Source of the DNA: an uncultured Simplicispira sp.
Lineage (GTDB): Bacteria; Pseudomonadota; Gammaproteobacteria; Burkholderiales; Burkholderiaceae_C
Direction of reading: 5' to 3'
Length of the DNA stretch: 9,501 nt
Assembly: GCA_903882725.1 (NCBI GenBank)
Contig: CAIRYF010000349.1
Coordinates: 1-9,501 of the forward strand
Part shown: one piece after another, positions 5,972 to 9,501 of the stretch
Layout of the letters: each line of letters opens with the position of its first letter
Numbering within the stretch: the stretch's first letter is position 1
Program-made: the position numbers and the translations under genes
The notes under the pieces: model-generated
Databases searched by the model: none
What the model was told of the DNA's origin: nothing
The model's input: the letters and a program-made list of their open reading frames with translations, nothing else

Positions 5972-6616
5972 TTAGCGCGCACGCTCGCCAACAAAAATCT
6001 CGACGCGGCGGTTTTGCGCCCGGCCAGCTGGGCTAGCGTTGGATGCAATCGGTTGATAAGCGCCTTGGCCATCGACATGGATGCGTGCGCCGCTGACGCC
6101 GCGCGCCGTCAAATAATTGCGTGTGCTGACAGCGCGCTCCACCGACAGCGGGTTATTGACGGCATCGCTGCCGGTGTTGTCGGTGTGACCGACGATGCGC
6201 AGATCGGTGTTTTGGTTGTCACGCAGGCTGGCAGCAAAGCGATCTAGCACCGGGGCAAAGTTGCCCTTGATGTCCGAGCGGCCGGTGTCAAACGAGATGT
6301 CGCTCGGAATGTCCAGCTTGAGCTGGTTGTCTGTCGTTTGCGTCACGCCAATGCCGGTGCCTTGGGTGGCTTGCTCCATTTCGCGCTTTTGCTTTTCCAT
6401 GTTTTGCGACCAGATGTAGGTGCCCAAAGCCCCCACACCCGCGCCAATCACAGCACCGGTGCCGGTGCTGCCGCCAGTGGCGGTGCCAATGACCGCGCCT
6501 GCCAGTGCGCCGATGCCAGCGCCAGTGGCAGTGCGCTGCTGGGTGTCGCTCATGTTGGCGCAGCCGCTGACAAACAAAGCGGCGGCAGCGGTGCCAAGAA
6601 TCATTTTTGTACGCAT
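5972..6616 (-). CDS. OmpA-family peptidoglycan-binding lipoprotein with glycine zipper (YiaD-like)
   Basis: This 214-residue protein is an outer-membrane lipoprotein that should anchor the membrane to peptidoglycan. A signal peptide ends in the lipobox VSGC (C19 lipidated). The next residue is Ala, not Asp, which favours sorting to the outer membrane. Residues 31-65 are a glycine zipper (GAGIGALAGAVIG...GAVIGAGVGALG) that probably inserts in or packs against the membrane. Residues about 97-210 form the OmpA C-terminal domain, with D146 in GHTDNTG and R161 in LSVERA. These have the same spacing as the two diaminopimelate-contacting residues of E. coli OmpA. The end reads AQNRRVEIFV. Order and length match E. 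coli YiaD. A good AGGAG precedes the start. It diverges from mltA, another cell-wall lipoprotein gene. Confidence 0.9.
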   Translation of the reverse strand: MRTKMILGTAAAALFVSGCANMSDTQQRTATGAGIGALAGAVIGTATGGSTGTGAVIGAGVGALGTYIWSQNMEKQKREMEQATQGTGIGVTQTTDNQLKLDIPSDISFDTGRSDIKGNFAPVLDRFAASLRDNQNTDLRIVGHTDNTGSDAVNNPLSVERAVSTRNYLTARGVSGARIHVDGQGAYQPIASNASPAGRAQNRRVEIFVGERAR

Positions 6617-6772
6617 ATCAAACTCCTGTGGAATGCGAAAGAGGGAAAAACAGAGAGAGAAAAAAACCGTTCCAAGCCCGGTTCTGATGCCAAAAAATGT
6701 AACGTGGCACAGGCGCTTTGCCTGTAGGACAGAGGCGCAACGGCGGACTGTAGTTCAAGCAAAATCAGCACC
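6617..6772. promoter_or_regulatory. Divergent control region between the OmpA-like gene and mltA
   Basis: This 156-bp gap must hold promoters for both lipoprotein genes. It contains a purine-rich run (GAGGGAAAAACAGAGAGAG near 6641-6660) and a small inverted repeat (AACCG...CGGTT near 6665-6685). I could not find a confident -35/-10 pair on either strand, so the role is assigned from gene orientation only. Confidence 0.4.
6623..6627 (-). promoter_or_regulatory. Shine-Dalgarno of the OmpA-like lipoprotein gene
   Basis: AGGAG on the minus strand, 6 nt before the ATG at 6616-6614. It is the clearest ribosome-binding site in the window and fixes this start. Confidence 0.75.
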
Positions 6773-7927
6773 ATGACATTTGCCCTCCTGCGCTACGCCC
6801 TGACTGCCTTGATTGTAGGAACGCTGGCCGCCTGCTCAACACCGCCGCCGCCACCGCCACCTTCGGTGCCACTGTTTCCCAGCGTACCGGTGCCGCCCGC
6901 GCCGGTGCCGCCCGACGCGGGGCGGATGCCGCCAGTTACCGGGCAAGCGGTCAGCCGTTGGGTGCCGGTGCGCTGGGACGAGCTGCCGGGTTTTTCTGAA
7001 GACGCGCTGCACGAGGCGTGGAACGCCTGGGTGCGCAGTTGCGAGCGCCCGCCCGCTGCCTTTGCCCGGCTGTGCCCCGAGGTGCGCCGCCTGAGCATTG
7101 GCAGCGCTGGCGAGCAGCGCGCCTGGATGCTAGAGCGCTTGCAGCCCTACCGAGTAGAAGCTGCCGGTGGCAATGCCGACGGTCTGCTGACTGGCTATTA
7201 CGAGCCGCAGCTCAACGCCGCGCGCCTGCCCGGCAATGGCTACAACGTGCCGCTGTACCGCCCGCCAGCAGGACTCATTGCGCGCCAGCAGTGGTACTCA
7301 CGCCAAGAAATTGAGACCTTGCCGCAAGCCCAAGCCGCTTTGCAAGGCCGCGCTATTGCGTGGCTGGCCGATCCGGTCGATGCCATGGTGCTGCATATCC
7401 AAGGCTCGGGCCGCCTGCGCATTGCCGAGCCCGACGGCAGCGTGCGCTTGGTGCGCGTGGCCTTTGCGGGTACCAACGAATATCCCTACAAAAGTATTGG
7501 CCGCTGGTTGCTGGATCAAAACCTGGTACGTGATGCCACCTGGCCCGGCATCAGCGCTTGGATTGCCACCAACCCTGAGCGCGTCAACGAGCTGCTGTGG
7601 AGCAATCCGCGCTATGTTTTTTTCCGCGAAGAGCCACTACAAGGGCTGGATGCGCAATTTGGCCCCAAAGGCGCGCAAGGCGTGGCGCTGACACCAGGGC
7701 GCTCGATTGCGGTAGATCGCCAAAGCATTCCGTATGGCACGCCGGTGTGGCTGGCCTCCAGCGGCCCCGCCGGGCAGTTGCAACGCTTGGTGTTGGCGCA
7801 AGACACCGGCAGCGCCATCATTGGCGCAGTGCGCGCCGACTATTTCACTGGCTGGGGTCAGGAGGCTGGCGACGTGGCCGGACGACTCAAACAAGGGCTG
7901 CGCCTGTGGGCGCTGTGGCCACGGTGA
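6773..7927 (+). CDS. mltA: Membrane-bound lytic murein transglycosylase A
   Basis: This 384-residue lipoprotein cleaves the MurNAc-GlcNAc bond of peptidoglycan to give 1,6-anhydro-muropeptides, acting from the outer membrane in cell-wall turnover. The signal peptide ends in the lipobox LAAC (C21), followed by Ser, consistent with outer-membrane sorting. Residues 24-55 are a proline-rich linker (PPPPPPP, then VPVPPAPVPP). The MltA domain follows, with GLLTGYYEPQL (137-147), the insert containing HIQGSGRL (208-215) and FAGTNEYPYKSIG (231-243), and a C-terminal 3D domain. That domain has YGTPVWL, AQDTGSAIIGAVRADYFTG (342-360), AGDVAGRLKQ and a final WALWP. D344 is the likely catalytic acid, corresponding to E. 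coli D308. The 3' end converges on the RES toxin gene 28 bp away. No strong ribosome-binding site precedes the ATG. Confidence 0.93.
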   Translation: MTFALLRYALTALIVGTLAACSTPPPPPPPSVPLFPSVPVPPAPVPPDAGRMPPVTGQAVSRWVPVRWDELPGFSEDALHEAWNAWVRSCERPPAAFARLCPEVRRLSIGSAGEQRAWMLERLQPYRVEAAGGNADGLLTGYYEPQLNAARLPGNGYNVPLYRPPAGLIARQQWYSRQEIETLPQAQAALQGRAIAWLADPVDAMVLHIQGSGRLRIAEPDGSVRLVRVAFAGTNEYPYKSIGRWLLDQNLVRDATWPGISAWIATNPERVNELLWSNPRYVFFREEPLQGLDAQFGPKGAQGVALTPGRSIAVDRQSIPYGTPVWLASSGPAGQLQRLVLAQDTGSAIIGAVRADYFTGWGQEAGDVAGRLKQGLRLWALWPR

Positions 7928-7955
7928 GAAATGCTGGGCGGTTCAAGGCGGTGGT

Positions 7956-8429
7956 TTAGAACTGACCCAAATTGCGCAGCAAGCGCGTATCGGTTTGCAA
8001 TGACTGCGGCGCGCCAATGCGGATACGCGCAAAGTCGTGGTGGCGCGGGTTGAGCAGGTAGTTGCGCTCTGCCGGCACCACTGCACTGGGCACACTCAGC
8101 ACCGCCGTGCTGGCCGCTTGCAGCCAAGCCACGCCCAAGTCTTGCAACACATCGCGCGCACCGGTGCTGCGCCAGTCTGGCGGCAGTTGATCCACCTCGA
8201 TGCGGGTGTGCGCCATGTCAGCAGGTAGCTGCACCGCCAACAAGACGTAATGCGCCCGCAGCGGGTCGTCTTGCACCATCAATTCCAACAAAGCCAGCGA
8301 CTGCGATTGGGCGGTATAGACCACCTCCCAGCCTTTGGGATTCCAGCGTCCGCCGTACAAGCGCGCGCCTTCACCGCTAAAAGCGCTGGCAGCAAAGCGC
8401 GCTGTGGTGATGCGCCAAACGGTACACAT
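7956..8429 (-). CDS. RES-domain toxin (NAD+-degrading, ParT/MbcT-like)
   Basis: This 157-residue protein has a RES domain over nearly its full length. RES toxins resemble ADP-ribosyltransferases and deplete NAD+, by phosphorolysis or hydrolysis, or modify a target protein. Family-defining residues are visible: R28 in YGGRWNPKG, Y38 in VVYTA, E49 in LALLELMV, and S115 in VPSAVVPAERNYLLNP, with N123 and N127. All look intact, so an active toxin is expected. The frame is open further upstream, but the ATG at 8429 is chosen for two reasons. It begins MCTVWRI as in relatives, and its A is also the last base of the antitoxin stop codon (TGATG), the standard coupled layout. The gene order, antitoxin first, matches known RES-Xre modules. 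It could be called parT, mbcT or res by homology. The exact subclass is uncertain. Confidence 0.88.
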   Translation of the reverse strand: MCTVWRITTARFAASAFSGEGARLYGGRWNPKGWEVVYTAQSQSLALLELMVQDDPLRAHYVLLAVQLPADMAHTRIEVDQLPPDWRSTGARDVLQDLGVAWLQAASTAVLSVPSAVVPAERNYLLNPRHHDFARIRIGAPQSLQTDTRLLRNLGQF

Positions 8430-8881
8430 CAGGCAAAGACGCCGTGCTCGATGCGCCCCAAGGTGTCGAGCACGCTGTCGGCACCAATGTCGGTGTCCAG
8501 CAGCGACATGGGTGTCACGCCGCCCAGCGCGGCATTGGTGCTTTGCAGCCATGCCAGCGCTGCGGGGGCATCGTCAAACACGGTTTCGGCGCGCTCGACG
8601 GTGCGTGCAAAACGCACCAGCTTGGCCGATTCTTCGGGCGACAACGCCCCCTCACGCTTGCGCCGGGCCATAGTGCGCTCGGGAATTGCCAAGGCACGCG
8701 CCAGCTCGGCCTGGGTGATGCGCGTCAGGCGCAGCAGCGCATCCACCGACGCCGCTGGTAAGCCTTGGCGCACCAAAGGAATCCAATCCATCAGCACGCG
8801 CGGGCGCACGCGCAGCACCGCCTCGCCACCAAGCAAATGCAGGGCAGACAACACAGAAGGGTTCAGGCTGGCAGTGGTCAT
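8429..8881 (-). CDS. Xre/MbcA/ParS-type antitoxin of the RES toxin
   Basis: This 150-residue antitoxin partners the downstream RES toxin and probably represses the operon. Residues about 43-85 form an Xre-like helix-turn-helix (SVDALLRLTRITQAELARAL, then IPERTMARRKREGALSPEES). Residues about 88-150 match the MbcA/ParS C-terminal toxin-binding domain (RFARTVERAETVFDD..AALAWL, ALGGVTPMSLLDTDIGADSVLDTLGRIEHGVFA), whose end blocks the toxin active site in known complexes. The start at 8881 is preferred over an in-frame ATG at 8929. It has an AAGG 7 nt upstream, and the extra 16 residues would be translated from probable promoter DNA. The stop shares a base with the toxin start. Confidence 0.88.
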   Translation of the reverse strand: MTTASLNPSVLSALHLLGGEAVLRVRPRVLMDWIPLVRQGLPAASVDALLRLTRITQAELARALAIPERTMARRKREGALSPEESAKLVRFARTVERAETVFDDAPAALAWLQSTNAALGGVTPMSLLDTDIGADSVLDTLGRIEHGVFA

Positions 8882-8885
8882 GTCG

Positions 8886-8914
8886 TACCTTTTTCGAAAA
8901 ATAAGCCAAATTGG
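8886..8914 (-). promoter_or_regulatory. Candidate operator of the RES-Xre operon, overlapping the ribosome-binding site
   Basis: TTTTTCGAAAAA at 8890-8901 is a perfect 12-bp palindrome reaching the AAGG ribosome-binding site (8886-8889). It is followed by a second inverted repeat, CCAAATTGG, at 8906-8914. On the minus strand a weak promoter TTGATT...CTTATT with an 18-bp spacer lies across this DNA. Two palindromes directly before an Xre-type antitoxin gene suggest autoregulation. No binding data are available, so this is inference. Confidence 0.4.
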
Positions 8915-8975
8915 TCTCAATGTAATCAAAAACGGCGCAGTGCCGCAGAATAAGGGCTAGCGCATAGAATTTAAT

Positions 8976-9024
8976 GCCAAATCAGCCTCTAGCCCAATAG
9001 ATACCTGCGGTTATAGCTATCAAA
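8976..9024 (+). repeat. Intergenic repeat (copy D) at the 3' end of the Lrp-like gene
   Basis: The left edge GCCAAATCAGCCTCTAGCCC (8976-8995) matches copy B at 18 of 20 positions. The right edge TAGCTATCAAA (9014-9024) is identical to copy C. The centre, which is a palindrome in copy A, is degenerate here. The right edge overlaps the end of the Lrp-like coding region, whose TGA stop (9022-9020) lies inside the repeat. Confidence 0.6.
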
Positions 9025-9493
9025 AAAGGTGCGACAACGGCAGCGCGCCGCTGGCTTTGACCTCGCCGAGCGAGAAGCTGGTGTGCATATCTTTGACGTT
9101 GGGCAGGTTCAGCAGCACCTCGCGGGCAAATTGCGAGAAGCTCTCTAAATCGCGCGCTACCACTTGCAGCTCAAAGGTGCCGGTGCCGCTGATGTAGTGG
9201 CAGGACACCACCTCGGGGATTTGGCGGATGGCGTCTTCCATCGCCCGCGTCAGGTTGCCGGTGCTGCGATCGGCGTCTAGGCGCACAAAGGCCAGCACAC
9301 CCAAGCCAATTTTGTGGCGGTCGATTTCGGCGCGGTAGCCACGGATGAAGCCGGCCTGCTCTAGCGCACGCACGCGGCGCCAGCAGGGCGCAGCCGACAA
9401 GCCCACGCGCTGGGCCAACTCGGCGTTGGTCAGGCGTGCGTCCTGCTGCAGCTGGGTGAGGATGGCAATGTCAAATTTGTCCAAACTGTTCAT
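9020..9493 (-). CDS. Lrp/AsnC-family transcriptional regulator
   Basis: This 157-residue protein is a DNA-binding regulator of the feast/famine family, which usually responds to an amino acid or related small molecule and forms dimers to octamers. Residues 4-53 form the N-terminal winged helix (LDKFDIAILTQLQQDARLTN, ELAQRVGLSAAPCWRRVRALE, GFIRGYRAEID). Residues about 66-145 form the ligand-binding RAM domain (LAFVRLD; IPEVVSCHYISGTGTFELQVVARDLESF; LNLPNVKDMHTSFSLGEVK). The length is normal. The ATG at 9493 fits the family start. Only 8 bases lie upstream in the window, so promoter and ribosome-binding site cannot be judged. The regulated gene is often divergent and would lie to the right, outside the window. 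The ligand cannot be predicted. Confidence 0.92.
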   Translation of the reverse strand: MNSLDKFDIAILTQLQQDARLTNAELAQRVGLSAAPCWRRVRALEQAGFIRGYRAEIDRHKIGLGVLAFVRLDADRSTGNLTRAMEDAIRQIPEVVSCHYISGTGTFELQVVARDLESFSQFAREVLLNLPNVKDMHTSFSLGEVKASGALPLSHLF

Positions 9494-9501
9494 AGTTTGG
9501 C

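Noticed and set aside
6841..6920. CCG/CCA-rich run as a possible simple-sequence phase-variation tract
   Set aside because: It encodes the proline linker after the MltA lipidation site, a usual feature of such lipoproteins, and the trinucleotide run is short and mixed.
8430..8552. Upstream extension of the RES toxin to an ATG at 8552
   Set aside because: It would overlap the antitoxin coding region by 41 codons with Arg/His-rich sequence; the TGATG junction at 8429 is the standard arrangement.
8250..8960. 236-codon plus-strand open frame opposite the RES-Xre operon
   Set aside because: It is Ser/Arg/Ala-rich, has no motif, and lies antisense to two well-supported genes with a classic coupled overlap.
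1..9501. CRISPR array, tRNA, rRNA or IS element
   Set aside because: No regularly spaced direct repeats with unique spacers, no cloverleaf-like stretch, and no transposase or terminal inverted repeats could be seen. The only tandem arrays are the 10- and 12-bp ones listed.

Overview
The window is about 60% G+C and densely packed with genes on both strands. It looks chromosomal, from a betaproteobacterium and most likely the Comamonadaceae (Rhodoferax/Polaromonas/Acidovorax-like). The grounds are codon use, the protein families present, and a small intergenic repeat carrying AGCTATCAAA that I remember as typical of those genomes. The family assignment is inference, since no 16S or marker gene is present.

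Layout, left to right. (1) 1-410, plus: the 3' end of a hicA toxin gene and a complete hicB antitoxin gene, joined by an ATGA overlap. (2) 507-1670, plus: a YqhD-type iron-dependent, NADPH-linked alcohol/aldehyde oxidoreductase, closed by a strong hairpin terminator that also serves the convergent gene. (3) 1751-4351, minus: a short zinc-ribbon protein, then a 590-residue protein with a degenerate response-regulator receiver and TPR repeats, then a SlyD-type FKBP prolyl isomerase. (4) 4628-5968, plus: an orphan HipA-family kinase of the YjjJ type with a fused N-terminal DNA-binding domain, behind an AT-rich upstream region. (5) 5972-6616, minus, and 6773-7927, plus: a divergent pair of outer-membrane lipoproteins, namely a glycine-zipper/OmpA-C protein (YiaD-like) and the lytic transglycosylase MltA. 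(6) 7956-8881, minus: a Xre/MbcA/ParS-type antitoxin and RES-domain toxin, joined by a TGATG overlap. (7) 9020-9493, minus: an Lrp/AsnC-family regulator.

The notable theme is three different toxin-antitoxin or toxin-like modules (HicAB, orphan HipA/YjjJ, RES-Xre) within 9 kb, interleaved with ordinary envelope, protein-folding and redox genes. Four intergenic stretches carry copies or relics of one roughly 50-bp repeat. One copy forms the bidirectional terminator and another supplies the stop codon of the Lrp-like gene. I see no IS element, tRNA, rRNA or CRISPR array, and no gene-free stretch exceeds 300 bases. I found no convincing wholly new system. The best leads are the receiver with Glu at the phospho-Asp position paired with a zinc-ribbon protein, the control region of the orphan yjjJ, and the repeat family.
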